DNA from: Alphaproteobacteria bacterium
GTDB lineage: Bacteria > Pseudomonadota > Alphaproteobacteria > ATCC43930 > CGMCC-115725
Assembly: GCA_021325525.1 (NCBI GenBank)
Contig: JAJPHB010000033.1
Location: 1-38,751 of the forward strand
DNA length: 38,751 nucleotides
Reading direction: 5' to 3'
Part shown: positions 7,405 to 18,792 of the stretch, piece after piece
How the letters are laid out: each line of letters begins with the position of its first letter
How positions within the stretch are numbered: the stretch's first letter is position 1
Made by a program: the position numbers and the translations under genes
Notes under the pieces: model-generated
Databases searched by the model: none
Told to the model about the DNA's origin: nothing
What the model saw: only the letters and a program-made list of their open reading frames with translations

Positions 7405-8274
7405 ATGCGCGCCTTCGCGTTGCGGAGCGTCCGTCTCCTTGCCTACTTGGCGTTGACCTTGCCGTTGATGCCGGTGCAGGCGCTGTTGCTCTTCTTGGCG
7501 CCGCCGCTGGCCGTGCGCTTTCCGCGCTGGTATCACCGCCTGTGCTGGCGGATCCTCGGCTTTCGCGTCGAGGTGAGAGGAGCGATCTCGGAGCGTGTCC
7601 CGACATTGTTCGTTTCCAACCACGTCTCCTATCTCGATATCACCATTTTGGGCGGCCTCATCCGCGGCTCGTTCGTCGCCAAGATGGAAGTGGCACGGTG
7701 GCCGTTATTCGGGCAGCTCGCGCGACTGCAGCGGACGGTCTTCGTCGAGCGCCGGGCGGCGCACACGGTGCGCCACCGGAATGCCATCGCCGAACGCCTC
7801 GCCGCGCGCGACAACCTCATTCTCTTTCCCGAGGGGACGAGCGGCGACGGCAATCGCCTGCTGCCCTTCCGCAGCGGCTTGTTCAGCGCCGCCGAAACCA
7901 AGGTCGACGGTGCATCCGTCGCCGTGCAGCCGGTTTCGATCGGCTATGTCGGCTTGAACGGCATGCCGATGGGGCGCTTCTATCGGCCGTTCTTCGCATG
8001 GTATGGCGATATGGAGATGGCGCCGCATCTTTGGACGCTGCTCGGCCTCGGGACCCTCACCGTCGTCGTGGAGTTCCACCCGGTCGTCACGCTGGCGCAA
8101 TTCGGCGCGCGCAAGGTGCTCGCCGAGCACTGCCGTCGCGCTGTTGCCGCCGGGCTCGCGGCGGCTTTGTCGGGGCGCGAGGCGGCATCCGGCGAGGGGC
8201 CGCGCCAAGCCGCGGTTCCGGCCCCGGCGGACCTGCTTGTCGAGACCAGGCCGGCAGCTCCGCTTCAGGCGTGA
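7405..8274 (+). CDS. 1-acyl-glycerol-3-phosphate acyltransferase family protein (PlsC-like)
   Basis: A 289-residue membrane-associated acyltransferase. It has an N-terminal hydrophobic anchor (about 10-45), the catalytic H-x4-D motif in SNHVSYLD (about residue 70), and LFPEGTSGDGN (about 140). The family makes phosphatidic acid by acylating lysophosphatidic acid; an OlsA-like role in ornithine lipid synthesis is an alternative. The C-terminal 45 residues are Ala/Pro-rich and probably disordered. ATG 7405 is chosen; TTG 7396 is in frame. It sits between fur and miaB, a common alphaproteobacterial order. Confidence 0.9.
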   Translation: MRAFALRSVRLLAYLALTLPLMPVQALLLFLAPPLAVRFPRWYHRLCWRILGFRVEVRGAISERVPTLFVSNHVSYLDITILGGLIRGSFVAKMEVARWPLFGQLARLQRTVFVERRAAHTVRHRNAIAERLAARDNLILFPEGTSGDGNRLLPFRSGLFSAAETKVDGASVAVQPVSIGYVGLNGMPMGRFYRPFFAWYGDMEMAPHLWTLLGLGTLTVVVEFHPVVTLAQFGARKVLAEHCRRAVAAGLAAALSGREAASGEGPRQAAVPAPADLLVETRPAAPLQA

Positions 8275-8307
8275 GCGAAACATCCATCACGGGGCGAGGC
8301 CGCTGAG

Positions 8308-9687
8308 GTGGCGAAGCGACTCTTCATCAAGACCTATGGCTGCCAGATGAACGTCTACGATTCGGGACGAATGGCCGACCTTCTGGCGCCGCTCGGCTAC
8401 CGCCTCGCCGATGCGGCGGACGATGCCGATATGGTCATCCTCAACACCTGCCATATCCGCGAGAAGGCGGCGGAGAAGGTCTATTCCGAGCTCGGCCGCC
8501 TCAAGCCGCTGAAGGCGGCGCGGGCGCGGCGAGGCGGGGAGATGGTGATTGCCGTCGCCGGCTGCGTCGCCCAGGCCGAGGGCGCCGAGATCATGCGCCG
8601 CGCACCGGTCGTCGACATGGTCTTCGGGCCGCAAAGCTATCACCGGCTGCCCGAGATGGTGGCACGGGCGACGAGGGCGGTTGCCAAGACCGGGGCGGGC
8701 CCCGGACGCGGCATTCTCGATATCGATTTCCCGGCCGAGGCGAAGTTCGACCATCTGCCCGCTCCGACGGCGACGGGAGTGAGCGCGTTCCTGACGGTCC
8801 AGGAGGGGTGCGACAAATTCTGCACCTTTTGCGTTGTGCCCTATACGCGCGGCGCCGAATATTCGCGCCCCGCCGATGCGGTGATCGCCGAGGCGCGGCG
8901 TCTCGTCGAAGGCGGGGCGCGGGAGGTGATGCTCCTCGGCCAGAACGTCAACGCCTATCACGGCTCCCTCGCCGAGGGCGGCGAAATCGGTCTCGGCGCG
9001 CTGGTGCGGCGGCTTGCCGAGATCCCCGGGCTCGCGCGCATCCGCTACACGACCTCGCATCCGGCCGATGTCGATGAGGAGCTCATCGCCGCGCATCGCG
9101 ACGTGCCGCAGCTCATGCCATTTCTGCACTTGCCGGTGCAATCTGGCTCCGACCGGGTGCTGGCAGCGATGAATCGCCGACATGATGCGGACGCCTACCG
9201 GCGCCTCATCGAGCGCTTGCGCGCGGCCCGCCCCGACATGGCTTTCTCCTCGGATTTCATCGTCGGATTTCCCGGCGAGAGCGACGCGGATTTCGCGGCG
9301 ACCTTGCGCCTCGTGCGCGAGATCGGCTTTGCCCAGGCCTTTTCGTTCAAATACAGCCCGCGGCCGGGAACGCCCGCTGCCGCTCTCGAGGGACAGATCG
9401 CGGACGAGGTCAAGTCGGAGCGGCTTTCGGAGCTGCAGGCCTTGCTGGCGGCGCAGCAGCGCGCCTTCAACGCCGCCTGCGTCGGCCGGTCGCTTCCGGT
9501 GCTGTTCGAGCGGGCCGGCCGCCATGCGGGGCAGCTCGTCGGCCGCAGCCCCTATCTGCAGGCGGTGCACGCGGCAGCCGAGGCCGATGCGATCGGCACG
9601 ATCCGAGCCGTCCGCATCACGGGCATCGCCAGCAACAGCCTCTCCGGTGCGCTCGATGGCGCCTCGGCGGCAGCCTCGGCTTCATGA
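8308..9687 (+). CDS. miaB: tRNA-2-methylthio-N6-dimethylallyladenosine synthase MiaB
   Basis: A 459-residue radical SAM enzyme that adds methylthio to i6A37 in tRNA. The N-terminal UPF0004 domain holds the auxiliary-cluster cysteines C12 (KTYGCQMN), C48 (LNTCHIR) and C86 (AVAGCVAQ). The radical SAM cluster is C168-x3-C172-x2-C175 ([10 protein letters not shown]). A C-terminal TRAM domain (about 385-450) binds tRNA. Starts with GTG 8308. Its stop overlaps the next gene as ATGA. Confidence 0.96.
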   Translation: MAKRLFIKTYGCQMNVYDSGRMADLLAPLGYRLADAADDADMVILNTCHIREKAAEKVYSELGRLKPLKAARARRGGEMVIAVAGCVAQAEGAEIMRRAPVVDMVFGPQSYHRLPEMVARATRAVAKTGAGPGRGILDIDFPAEAKFDHLPAPTATGVSAFLTVQEGCDKFCTFCVVPYTRGAEYSRPADAVIAEARRLVEGGAREVMLLGQNVNAYHGSLAEGGEIGLGALVRRLAEIPGLARIRYTTSHPADVDEELIAAHRDVPQLMPFLHLPVQSGSDRVLAAMNRRHDADAYRRLIERLRAARPDMAFSSDFIVGFPGESDADFAATLRLVREIGFAQAFSFKYSPRPGTPAAALEGQIADEVKSERLSELQALLAAQQRAFNAACVGRSLPVLFERAGRHAGQLVGRSPYLQAVHAAAEADAIGTIRAVRITGIASNSLSGALDGASAAASAS

Positions 9688-10712
9688 CGGCGGTGTCCTT
9701 CTCGCGCGAGCCGGCGCCCGCCGGACAAGGGCGGGTCCAAATGCAATTCGACGACAATTTGCTGCTGCCCATGCTGTTCGGCGAACGCGACCAGCATCTC
9801 GACCGAATCGAACGGCAGCTCGGCGTGTCGATCGTCTCGCGCGGCAACCGCCTCGCGATTTCCGGACCCGCTTCTGCCGCGGAAGTGGCGCGGGCGGCGC
9901 TCACCGCGCTCTACGAGCGGCTGAAGCACAAGCTCGAGGTCGATGGCGCGGCGGTCGATGCCGCCTTGCGTCACGCCAGCATCGCCGGATCGGAGGATGC
10001 GGTTCCGCTGTGGGACGAAGCGGCAGCGCTGCGCACGCGCAAGCGCCGCATCACCGCCCGCTCGCCGATGCAGGCCGCCTATATTCGTGCGCTGCGCGAG
10101 CGCGAACTCGTCTTCGGGCTCGGCCCCGCCGGGACCGGCAAGACCTATCTTGCGGTGGCCGCCGCCGTCGACAATCTGATGAGCGGGACGGTCGAGCGCA
10201 TCGTCCTGTCGCGGCCAGCGGTCGAGGCGGGCGAGCGGCTCGGCTTTCTTCCCGGCGATCTGCGCGAGAAGGTCGATCCCTATCTGCGGCCGCTTTACGA
10301 TGCGCTCTACGATATGATGCCGGCTGAACAGATCGAGAAGCGTCTCGCCACGGGCGAGATCGAGGTGGCGCCGCTCGCCTTCATGCGCGGACGCACCTTG
10401 GCGCATGCTCATGTCATTCTCGACGAGGCGCAGAACACGACTCCGGTGCAGATGAAGATGTTCCTGACGCGGCTTGGCGAGAATGCGCGGATGGCGGTGA
10501 CGGGCGATCTGTCGCAAGTCGATCTGCCCCGCGGCACGCGCTCGGGCCTGCGCGATGCGCTCGAAACTCTCCGCGGCATCGAGGAGGTTTCCGTCGTCGA
10601 ATTCAGCGAGGCCGATGTCGTGCGGCATCCGCTCGTCGCCCGCATCGTGCGCGCCTATGACGCGCGCGATCGGCGGCGGGCCGTGCGCCGCGGCGAGGCA
10701 GAGGAGGCCTAG
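9684..10712 (+). CDS. ybeZ: PhoH-family ATPase (YbeZ)
   Basis: A 342-residue PhoH-like P-loop ATPase. The N-terminal KH-like part (about 25-90) precedes Walker A GPAGTGKT (147-154) and Walker B ILDEAQ (245-250), with [15 protein letters not shown] between, all typical. YbeZ is thought to act as an RNA-linked NTPase with the endoribonuclease YbeY, encoded next. The start overlaps the miaB stop by four bases, and the stop TAG shares one base with the GTG of ybeY. Confidence 0.94.
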   Translation: MTAVSFSREPAPAGQGRVQMQFDDNLLLPMLFGERDQHLDRIERQLGVSIVSRGNRLAISGPASAAEVARAALTALYERLKHKLEVDGAAVDAALRHASIAGSEDAVPLWDEAAALRTRKRRITARSPMQAAYIRALRERELVFGLGPAGTGKTYLAVAAAVDNLMSGTVERIVLSRPAVEAGERLGFLPGDLREKVDPYLRPLYDALYDMMPAEQIEKRLATGEIEVAPLAFMRGRTLAHAHVILDEAQNTTPVQMKMFLTRLGENARMAVTGDLSQVDLPRGTRSGLRDALETLRGIEEVSVVEFSEADVVRHPLVARIVRAYDARDRRRAVRRGEAEEA

Positions 10713-11354
10713 TGCCGGAACCAGGGCCGAGGCGCCGCAGCCGCGGCATTGCTTGCGCCGCGCGGGACGAGCGCGAGAGCGCGGCGCCCGATCGCACGCG
10801 GAAGCGCGCAGATCCGGCGGAAGCTCAGCCGCGGCGTATTCTTCCTGGCGCAGCGACGCTCGTCGTCGACGTCCTCGCTCCGTGCCGCGAATGGCGCCGC
10901 GCCCTGCCGGGCGCCGCGGCGCAATGCCGGCGCGCCGCCCGCGCCGCCATGGCGCTCGGAGCACCCGCCGTGGACGACGCCGAGATCAGCATCGTGCTCG
11001 GCGACGATCGGCTTCTGCGCCGCCTCAACGGCGCCTGGCGCGGCAAGGACGAGGCGACGAACGTCCTCTCCTTTCCGGCGCAGCCGGCGGTGAGGTGCCC
11101 GCTGCCGCGGGTGCCGGGCATGGCGCGGCCGTTCGGCGACGTCGTGCTCGCCTTCGAGACCATTCGCGCCGAGGCGGCCGCGCAAGGCAAGGCGCTTGCC
11201 GACCACCTCGCCCATCTCGTCGTGCATGGCGTCCTGCATCTGCTCGGCTTCGATCATGTGGCGGCGGTCGAGGCGCGGCGGATGGAGCGGCTCGAGCGCC
11301 GCATTCTGGCCGGGCTCGGCATCGCCGATCCCTATCTCGGTTCACCGGTGCCGC

Positions 11355-11362
<8 letters not shown>
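10712..11362 (+). CDS. ybeY: Endoribonuclease / rRNA maturation factor YbeY
   Basis: A 216-residue zinc metalloprotein for 16S rRNA 3'-end maturation and ribosome quality control. The zinc motif HGVLHLLGFDH provides His172, His176 and His182; GKDEATNVLSFP and FGDVVLAFE are also conserved. The family normally starts near VDVLAPCREWR (residue 52). The preceding 50 residues are Arg/Ala-rich, with no ATG, GTG or TTG nearer the domain, so the GTG at 10712, sharing one base with the ybeZ stop, seems to be the true start with an N-terminal extension. Confidence 0.92.
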
Positions 11363-12270
<908 letters not shown>

Positions 12271-12278
<8 letters not shown>

Positions 12279-13899
12279 CATGCCGACCAGCCTCGCCTTC
12301 GAGGCGGATCCGGCTTTCGGGCCCTGGCAGCGCCTTGCCGCCTGGACCGGCGCGCTCGCCGGCTGGCGGCGCTACGGGATGGCGACGCTGCTTGGGGTCG
12401 TCGCCGCGGCGGCGCTTCCGCCGGTCGACCTCGTCCCGCTGCTTGCGGTCTCCTTCAGCGGCCTCGTCTGGCTCGCGGCCGGGTGCCGGAGCGGGCGCCA
12501 GGCCTTCGCCTTGGGCTGGAGCTTCAGCTTCGGCTTCCTGGTCGCCGGCCTCTATTGGATCGCCGCCGCGCTCTTCGTCGACATCGCCTCTTTCTGGTGG
12601 CTGGTGCCCTTCGCCGCCGCCGGGCTGCCGGCCTTGCTCTCCATTTATGGCGGCGCGGCGCTGCTGCTCTATCACTGGCTGCGCCCGCAAGGTCTCGCGC
12701 GCGCGCCCTGCCTTGCCGCGTGCTGGTTGATCGGCGAATGGCTGCGCGGCCATCTCTTCACCGGATTTCCATGGAATCTTGTCGGCTACGCCTGGTCGGG
12801 AGGCTTCCCGGGCGGCACGGCCGTCCTGCAAGTCACCGCGGTCATCGGCATTTACGGCCTCAGCCTCCTCACCGTGGCCGCCGCCGCGCTGCCGGCCTCG
12901 CTCGGAGACCCGCCGCGCGCCGCGGCGCGGCATCTGCGCCGCATCGCGCCGCCGGTCGTTGGGCTGCTCGTCGTCATCGCTTTGGGCGTCGGGGGTTGGC
13001 TGCGCCTCGCCGCGGCGCCGGCGGCCGATGTGCCCGGCCTGCGGCTTCGCCTTGTGCAACCTTCGATCGCGGAATCGCTGAAATGGGATCCGGCGGCGCG
13101 CGCCGGCAATTTCGAGCGCCTCCTCGCGCTCTCGGCCGAGCCGGCGGCGCGGCCCGTCACCGACATCATCTGGCCGGAGGCGGCGGCGACCTTCCTGCTC
13201 AACCGCGACCCGGCGCATCGGGCGGCCATCGCCGCCGTCGCGCCGCCGGGCGGCCTCGTCATCACCGGTGCGCTCCGCTCCGATCCGCTGCCGGGACCGG
13301 CGCAGCATTTCTGGAACAGCCTGGCCGTGATCGACGGCGCCGGCGACCTCGTTGCGAGCTTCGACAAGTTCCACCTCGTGCCCTTCGGCGAGTACGTGCC
13401 GTTCCGCAACATCCTGCCGATCGACAAGATCACGCCCGGCAACGTCGATTTCACCCCAGGGCCGGGGCCGCGCACGCTCGCCCTTCCGGGCCTGCCGCCC
13501 GTTGGACCGCTCATCTGCTACGAGGTCATCTTTCCGCATGCCGTCGTCGACGAGAGCCATCGGCCGCAATGGCTGCTCAACGTGACGAACGATGCCTGGT
13601 ACGGATTCACCTCGGGTCCGTTCCAGCATTTCGCGATCGCGCGCGTGCGCGCCGTCGAAGAAGGGCTGCCGCTGGTGCGGGCGGCGAATAACGGAATTTC
13701 CGGCTTTGTCGACGCCTATGGCCGCGTCCGCGAACGCCTCGGCCTCGATGCCGTCGGGGTGCTCGACGCGCCGCTGCCGGCGGCTCTGCCGGGCCCGACG
13801 CCCTATGCCCGCCTCGGCGACCGGCTCTTCTGGGTCATGCTCATCGGCGGCCTCGTTCCGGCGGCGGCGCTCATCGCCGCGCGGGCGCGCCTGCGCTGA
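12271..13899 (+). CDS. lnt: Apolipoprotein N-acyltransferase Lnt
   Basis: A 542-residue inner-membrane enzyme that adds the third acyl chain to lipoproteins. The N-terminal half has about seven hydrophobic helices; the periplasmic nitrilase domain spans about 255-510. Counting from GTG 12271, the catalytic triad is Glu303 (WPEAAATF), Lys366 (FDKFHLVPFGEY) and Cys416 (ICYEVIFP). A last helix lies near the C-terminus. GTG 12271 overlaps the corC stop by eight bases; ATG 12280 is a close alternative start. Ends the miaB-ybeZ-ybeY-corC-lnt run. Confidence 0.95.
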
Positions 13900-13954
13900 A
13901 AGGTTGCGCCACGGTCGCACGGGAACATTGGGGATTGCGGACGCTATTCAATCG

Positions 13955-13983
13955 TTGACCATGAAACGAACAATGAATATTAG
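13955..13983 (+). promoter_or_regulatory. Promoter of the XRE regulator gene
   Basis: TTGACC (13955-13960), a 17-base spacer and TATTAG (13978-13983) lie 33 bases before the XRE start in an AT-rich island, a clear sigma70-like arrangement. It begins a new unit after lnt. Confidence 0.7.
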
Positions 13984-14016
13984 CAGCGCATAAAATCGAG
14001 GTGGTGCCAGATAATC

Positions 14017-14463
14017 ATGGTTAACAAGCCGAGAGTAATACGGCGTCGGCGGCAAAAGGCCGATGGCCCCAATCCGACGGACATCCATGTCGGTGCCCGC
14101 GTGCGGCTGCGCCGCACTCTTCTCGGCATGAGCCAGGAAAAGCTCGGCGATGCCATCGGGCTGACCTTCCAGCAGGTGCAAAAATACGAGCGCGGCGCCA
14201 ATCGGATCGGCGCCAGCCGGCTCTACGAGCTGAGCCAGGTGCTCGATGTCCCCGTCTCGTTCTTCTTCGAGGACCTGGCCGGGCTGAACGCGCCGGGCCG
14301 CCCCGGGCTGGCGGAGCCGGCCGGCGAATATGAAAGCGACCCGATGCTGAAGCGAGAGACGCTCGAGCTCGTGCGCGCCTACTACAAGATTCCCGACTCG
14401 CATGTGCGGCGGCGCTTCTTCGAGCTCGCGAAAGCGCTGGCGAAGACGTCCGGGCCAAGCTGA
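14017..14463 (+). CDS. XRE-family helix-turn-helix regulator
   Basis: A 148-residue regulator with a lambda Cro/CI-type HTH (about 24-80): VRLRRTLLGMSQEKLGDAIG is helix 1-2 and FQQVQKYERGANRIGASRL the recognition part. The C-terminal tail (YYKIPDSHVRRRFFELAKALA) resembles the conserved tail of alphaproteobacterial XRE proteins such as SinR-like regulators that sit upstream of metK. It starts with ATG 14017 and has a basic N-terminal tail (RRRRQK). Regulated genes are not known from sequence; the neighbour metK is one candidate target. Confidence 0.92.
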   Translation: MVNKPRVIRRRRQKADGPNPTDIHVGARVRLRRTLLGMSQEKLGDAIGLTFQQVQKYERGANRIGASRLYELSQVLDVPVSFFFEDLAGLNAPGRPGLAEPAGEYESDPMLKRETLELVRAYYKIPDSHVRRRFFELAKALAKTSGPS

Positions 14464-14555
14464 ACGCCCCGGTCGACCCGGGCCGTGCAAGTCCGCGCGA
14501 AAACGCTTGACGGCACTCGCCCGGGATTGCAACAAGGCGGCGGCGGTGCCATGCC

Positions 14556-14583
14556 GCGCGGCTCGCGAACAGCCGTGTTTTTT
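14556..14583 (+). terminator. Terminator-like hairpin in the metK leader
   Basis: Stem GCGCGGCT (14556-14563), 7-base loop, AGCCGTGT (14571-14578), giving eight pairs including two G-U, followed by a run of T to 14583. It may end the XRE transcript, or act as an attenuator for metK, whose GTG lies 48 bases downstream. Part of the 5' arm could instead pair upstream (GCGGC/GCCGC, or CCGCGC in 14495-14510), but in GC-rich DNA such pairings are frequent. No known SAM-riboswitch consensus was recognised. Confidence 0.5.
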
Positions 14584-14631
14584 GCCATCTTGCGGTGGAA
14601 CAGTCCTGCCTGAGCAGGGAAAGGATCGAGT

Positions 14632-15798
14632 GTGGCCAAGCGCAATTATGTGTTCGCCAGCGAATCGGTGAGCGAAGGGCATCCGGACAAGGTCTGCGAT
14701 CGCATTTCGGATGCGGTGGTCGACACCTTCCTCGCCGCCGATCCGCACGCGCGCGTCGCTTGCGAAACATTGGCGACGACGAACCGGGTCGTGCTCGCCG
14801 GCGAGGTGCGCGGGCCCGACAGCATCGGGGCCGAGCAGCTCATCAGCGTCGCGCGCCAGGCGATCCGCGATATCGGCTACGAGCAGGAGGGCTTCCATTG
14901 GAAGCGCGTCGACATCGCCTGCCACATCCACGCGCAATCGGCCGATATCGCGCAGGGCGTCGATGCGAGCGGCAACAAGGACGAGGGGGCGGGCGACCAG
15001 GGCATCATGTTCGGCTATGCCTGCACCGAGACCGAGCAGCTGATGCCGGCGCCCATTTTTTACGCCCACGCCATCCTGAAATCTTTGGCTGAAGCCCGCC
15101 ATTCCGGCGCGGCGCCGCTGCTCGGCCCGGACGCCAAGAGCCAGGTCAGCCTGCAATATGTGGATGGCAAGCCCGTCCGCGCCACCTCGGTCGTGGTCTC
15201 GACGCAGCACAGCGCCTCGATCGAGCAGGCCGAGGTCCGCGAGATCGTCCGCCCGCATGTCCTCAACGTCCTGCCGGAAGGCTGGATGTGCGGTGAGGAT
15301 CACTTCTACGTCAATCCGACGGGTCGGTTCGTCGTCGGCGGCCCCGATGGCGATGCGGGTCTCACCGGGCGCAAGATCATCGTCGACACCTATGGCGGCG
15401 CGGCGCCGCATGGCGGCGGCGCCTTCTCGGGCAAGGATCCGACCAAGGTCGACCGTTCCGCCGCCTATGCCGCGCGCTACCTCGCCAAGAACGTCGTCGC
15501 CGCCGGCCTCGCCGAGCGCTGCACCATCCAGCTCTCCTATGCGATCGGTGTCTCGCGGCCGCTCTCGGTCTACATCGATACGGCGGGGACGGGCCGCGTC
15601 GATGAGGACAAGCTGTCGAGTGTCCTCCAGGAGCTGATGGATCTGAGCCCGCGCGGCATCCGCACGCATCTCGGCCTCAACAAGCCGATCTACGCCCGGA
15701 CCGCCGCCTATGGCCATTTCGGCCGCCCCTGCGAGCCCGATGGCGGCTTCTCCTGGGAGCGCCTCGACCTCGTCGATGAGCTCCGCCGCGCCTTCTGA
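14632..15798 (+). CDS. metK: S-adenosylmethionine synthase
   Basis: A 388-residue cytosolic enzyme making S-adenosylmethionine from methionine and ATP. Signature pieces are [15 protein letters not shown] near the N-terminus, [13 protein letters not shown] (about 122) and [16 protein letters not shown] (about 263). It starts with GTG 14632 after AAGGATCGAG as ribosome site. SAM is used by miaB and trmB products nearby. The C-terminal coding end overlaps the trmB start by 23 bases. Confidence 0.97.
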   Translation: MAKRNYVFASESVSEGHPDKVCDRISDAVVDTFLAADPHARVACETLATTNRVVLAGEVRGPDSIGAEQLISVARQAIRDIGYEQEGFHWKRVDIACHIHAQSADIAQGVDASGNKDEGAGDQGIMFGYACTETEQLMPAPIFYAHAILKSLAEARHSGAAPLLGPDAKSQVSLQYVDGKPVRATSVVVSTQHSASIEQAEVREIVRPHVLNVLPEGWMCGEDHFYVNPTGRFVVGGPDGDAGLTGRKIIVDTYGGAAPHGGGAFSGKDPTKVDRSAAYAARYLAKNVVAAGLAERCTIQLSYAIGVSRPLSVYIDTAGTGRVDEDKLSSVLQELMDLSPRGIRTHLGLNKPIYARTAAYGHFGRPCEPDGGFSWERLDLVDELRRAF

Positions 15799-16537
15799 GC
15801 CGCGCGACGAACCACTGCGGTCGGGAAGTGACGACGCCACTTCGCCTGCGCGCCGGCGAGGCGCCCTGTACGGCCGCCGCCGCGGGCGGCCGCTGCGGGC
15901 CGGGCAGCAGCGGCTGTGGAGCACCCTGCTGCCGCGCCTGCAGCTGCGGCTGCCGGAACCTGGGGAACGCCTCGATCCCAGTGCGCTCTTTGCCGCGCCG
16001 CCCGGCGATCTCTGGCTCGAGATCGGCTTCGGCGGCGGCGAGCATCTCGCGGCGCAGGCTGCCGCGCATCCCGGCATCGGGATGATCGGCTGCGAGGTCT
16101 TCGAGAATGGCATCGTCAAGCTGCTGGGCGAGATCGAACGGCGCCGTCTCGCCAATATCCGCATCCTCACCGATGACGGCCGCCTGCTCCTCTCCGCGCT
16201 GCCGGAAGCGAGCCTCGGCCGCGTCTTCATCCTCTTTCCCGACCCTTGGCCGAAGCAGCGCCACCACAAGCGCCGCCTCGTCTCGACGGCAACGCTCGAC
16301 GCGCTGGCGCGCGTCATGAAGGGCGGCGCCGAGCTGCGCGTTGCGACCGACGATCGAAGCTATTTGCTCTGGATGCTGCAGCGCGTCCCGACGCATCCCG
16401 CCTTCGAATGGCTCGCCAAGGGTCCGGCCGACTGGCGCACCCGGCCCGCGGATTGGCCGGCGACGCGTTATGAGGCGAAGGCGGTCGCGGCGGGACGTGC
16501 GCCGGTCTTTCTGCGCCTGCGCCGGCGGTCGCGCTGA
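15776..16537 (+). CDS. trmB: tRNA (guanine-N7)-methyltransferase TrmB
   Basis: A 253-residue SAM-dependent methyltransferase forming m7G46 in tRNA. The SAM loop is [10 protein letters not shown], followed by [13 protein letters not shown] and the family hallmark [23 protein letters not shown]-like residues occur as [13 protein letters not shown]. The N-terminal 40 residues are basic. ATG 15776 lies inside the metK end and gives a normal family length, so the two genes are coupled. Confidence 0.94.
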   Translation: MSSAAPSEPRDEPLRSGSDDATSPARRRGALYGRRRGRPLRAGQQRLWSTLLPRLQLRLPEPGERLDPSALFAAPPGDLWLEIGFGGGEHLAAQAAAHPGIGMIGCEVFENGIVKLLGEIERRRLANIRILTDDGRLLLSALPEASLGRVFILFPDPWPKQRHHKRRLVSTATLDALARVMKGGAELRVATDDRSYLLWMLQRVPTHPAFEWLAKGPADWRTRPADWPATRYEAKAVAAGRAPVFLRLRRRSR

Positions 16538-16557
16538 GAGGAAGCTCAGCTTCCATC

Positions 16558-16585
16558 TTGCAGGGCCGCGCATTTTGACTATATT
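16558..16585 (+). promoter_or_regulatory. Promoter of the rimP-nusA-infB operon
   Basis: TTGCAG (16558-16563), 16 bases, TATATT (16580-16585). The expected start of RNA is near 16592, giving a leader of about 110 bases that holds the hairpin at 16628-16658. Confidence 0.65.
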
Positions 16586-16627
16586 GCCGAGCAAAGTCCC
16601 ATAGGCTCGGCGGTAACCGGGCCGCAA

Positions 16628-16658
16628 GAAAAGGGGTGGGCGAAGAGCCCACTTTTTT
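16628..16658 (+). terminator. Rho-independent terminator / attenuator ahead of rimP
   Basis: GTGGGC (16636-16641), loop GAAGA, GCCCAC (16647-16652), then six T. An A/G-rich run before the stem can extend pairing with the T tract. It lies between the promoter and rimP, so it can only act on this operon's leader (or also stop readthrough from trmB). NusA-encoding operons are known for leader terminators; feedback by NusA is a reasonable guess. Confidence 0.8.
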
Positions 16659-16705
16659 ATTTTGCGGTCGCGGTCGACGCGCCGGCGGTTACGGAATGAG
16701 GCTGC

Positions 16706-17200
16706 GTGGTCGTCGAACCGGATCACATCAAGGCGCTGATCGCACCCGCCCTCGAGGCGATGGGTTATCGCCTCGTTCGCGTCGCCTTCACGGGCGGCCG
16801 GCGCGCGACGTTGCAGGTGATGGCCGAACGGCGCGACGAGGCGGCGATGACCGTCGAGGATTGCGCCGAGATCAGCCGCAACGTCTCGGCGCTGCTCGAC
16901 GTCGCCGATCCGATCGCGACGCGCTATACCCTCGAAGTGAGCTCGCCCGGGATCGACCGGCCGCTCGTGTCGCGCGAGGATTTCGCGCGCTTTGCCGGGC
17001 ACGAGGCGAAGATAGAGCTCGGCGCGCCGATCGGCGGCCAGAAGCGCTTCCGCGGGCGCCTGCTCGGTCTTGCCGCCGATGATGTGCGCATCGCCGTCGA
17101 CGACCGCGAAGTGGCCCTCCCCTTCGCCGACATCGTGCGCGCCAAGCTGGTGCTCAACGACGAGCTGCTGGCGGCGGCGCGCCGGCGGCAGGCGGGCTGA
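16706..17200 (+). CDS. rimP: Ribosome maturation factor RimP
   Basis: A 164-residue protein for 30S subunit assembly. The N-terminal domain contains APALEAMGYRLVRVAF and VEDCAEISRNVSALLDVADPI; the family marker YTLEVSSPGIDRPL is complete; the C-terminal SH3-like domain ends DIVRAKLVLND. It starts with GTG 16706 and opens the operon leading into nusA 47 bases later. Confidence 0.95.
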   Translation: MVVEPDHIKALIAPALEAMGYRLVRVAFTGGRRATLQVMAERRDEAAMTVEDCAEISRNVSALLDVADPIATRYTLEVSSPGIDRPLVSREDFARFAGHEAKIELGAPIGGQKRFRGRLLGLAADDVRIAVDDREVALPFADIVRAKLVLNDELLAAARRRQAG

Positions 17201-17247
17201 GCGAAGGAACCGAATAGTGACGCAATGCTGCGAAGAGAACGCCTAAG

Positions 17248-18786
17248 ATGGAAAACCTAGCGACATATTCCCCGTTCGAGCTGCTGCAGACCGCCGACAT
17301 CGTCGCGCGCGACAAGGGCATCGACCGGGACGAAGTCCTGCAGGCGATGGAGCAGGCCATCCAGAAGGCCGGCCGATCCAAATACGGTCAGGAATACGAC
17401 ATCCGCGCCGAGATCGACCGCAAGAGCGGCGAGATCCGGCTGCTGCGCTTCCGCGAGGTCGCCGATCCGGTAGAGAACGAGGCGACGCAGATCGCCCTTG
17501 CCGAGGCCAAACGCGTCAACAGCGAGGCCGAGATCGGCGATTTCCTGACGGACCCGCTGCCGCCCATCGATTTCGGCCGCATCGCGGCGCAAACGGCAAA
17601 GCAGGTCATCGTCCAGAAGGTGCGCGACGCCGAACGCGCGCGCCAGTACAAGGAATTCAAGGACCGCGTCGGCGAGATCGTCAACGGCCTCGCCAAGCGC
17701 GTCGAATTCGGCAACGTCGTCGTCGATCTCGGGCGCGCCGAAGCGATCCTGCGCCGCGACGAGCTGCTGCCGCGCGAGAGCTTCCGCCAGGGCGAGCGGG
17801 TTCGCGCCTACATCTACGATGTGCGCCAGGAAACGCGGGGGCCGCAGATTTTCCTCTCCCGCACCCATCCGCAATTCATGGCGAAGCTCTTCGCCCAGGA
17901 GGTGCCGGAGATTTACGACGGCATCATCGAGATCCGCGCCGTGGCGCGCGATCCGGGCAGCCGGGCGAAGATCGCCGTGCTCTCGAACGACAGCGGCATC
18001 GACCCGGTCGGCGCCTGCGTCGGCATGCGCGGCAGCCGCGTCCAGGCGGTGGTCGCCGAGCTTCAGGGCGAGAAGATCGACATCATCCCCTGGTCGGCTG
18101 ATCCCGCGACCTTCGTCGTCAACGCGCTGGCGCCGGCCGAGGTCGCCAAGGTCGTCATGGATGAAGAGCAGCGCCGCATCGAGGTGGTCGTCCCCGACGA
18201 GCAATTGAGCCTGGCCATTGGCCGGCGCGGCCAGAATGTGCGCCTCGCCTCGCAGCTCACCGGCTGGGATATCGATATCCTCACCGAGGCCGAGGAGAGC
18301 GAGCGCCGCACCGAGGAGTTCCGCACGCGCAGCCAGATGTTCATCGAGGCTCTCGACATCGACGATGTCATCGCCCATCTCCTGGTGACCGAAGGCTTCA
18401 CCTCGGTCGAGGAGGTGGGTTACGTCCCGCTCGAGGATCTGGCGGGCATCGAGGGGTTCGACGAGGAGGTGGCGGCGGAGCTGCAGGAGCGGGCGCGCAG
18501 CTTCATCGCGCGGAAGAACGAGCAGCTGGAGGCGCGTCGTCACGAGCTCGGCGTCAGCGACGAGGTGGCGGCGCTCAGCGGCGTCACGCCGGCGATGCTG
18601 GTGGCGCTCGGCGAGAAGGGCGTCAAGACTCTCGACGATTTGGCCGACCTTGCCGGCGACGAGCTGATCGAGGCGGTGCAGGGCAGCGCCAGCCTGACGC
18701 AGGACGAGGCCAATGCCATCATCATGGCGGCGCGGGCGCATTGGTTCGAGGGGGCGGATGCGGCAGCGGCGCCCGCTCAGGAGTAA
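17248..18786 (+). CDS. nusA: Transcription termination/antitermination factor NusA
   Basis: A 512-residue RNA polymerase-binding factor. Domains in order: N-terminal RNAP-binding domain (1-125), S1 (about 135-200, [14 protein letters not shown]), two KH domains (about 230-345, with [15 protein letters not shown] and [16 protein letters not shown]), and C-terminal acidic repeats (about 365-500). ATG 17248. It ends with TAA and the following ylxR frame continues in the same frame without another stop. Confidence 0.97.
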   Translation: MENLATYSPFELLQTADIVARDKGIDRDEVLQAMEQAIQKAGRSKYGQEYDIRAEIDRKSGEIRLLRFREVADPVENEATQIALAEAKRVNSEAEIGDFLTDPLPPIDFGRIAAQTAKQVIVQKVRDAERARQYKEFKDRVGEIVNGLAKRVEFGNVVVDLGRAEAILRRDELLPRESFRQGERVRAYIYDVRQETRGPQIFLSRTHPQFMAKLFAQEVPEIYDGIIEIRAVARDPGSRAKIAVLSNDSGIDPVGACVGMRGSRVQAVVAELQGEKIDIIPWSADPATFVVNALAPAEVAKVVMDEEQRRIEVVVPDEQLSLAIGRRGQNVRLASQLTGWDIDILTEAEESERRTEEFRTRSQMFIEALDIDDVIAHLLVTEGFTSVEEVGYVPLEDLAGIEGFDEEVAAELQERARSFIARKNEQLEARRHELGVSDEVAALSGVTPAMLVALGEKGVKTLDDLADLAGDELIEAVQGSASLTQDEANAIIMAARAHWFEGADAAAAPAQE

Positions 18787-18792
18787 GGCGCC

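Noticed and set aside
14464-14631. Known SAM riboswitch ahead of metK
   Set aside because: I could not find the conserved core of SAM-I, SAM-II, SAM-IV, SAM/SAH or related classes; only an unassigned hairpin with a T run remains.
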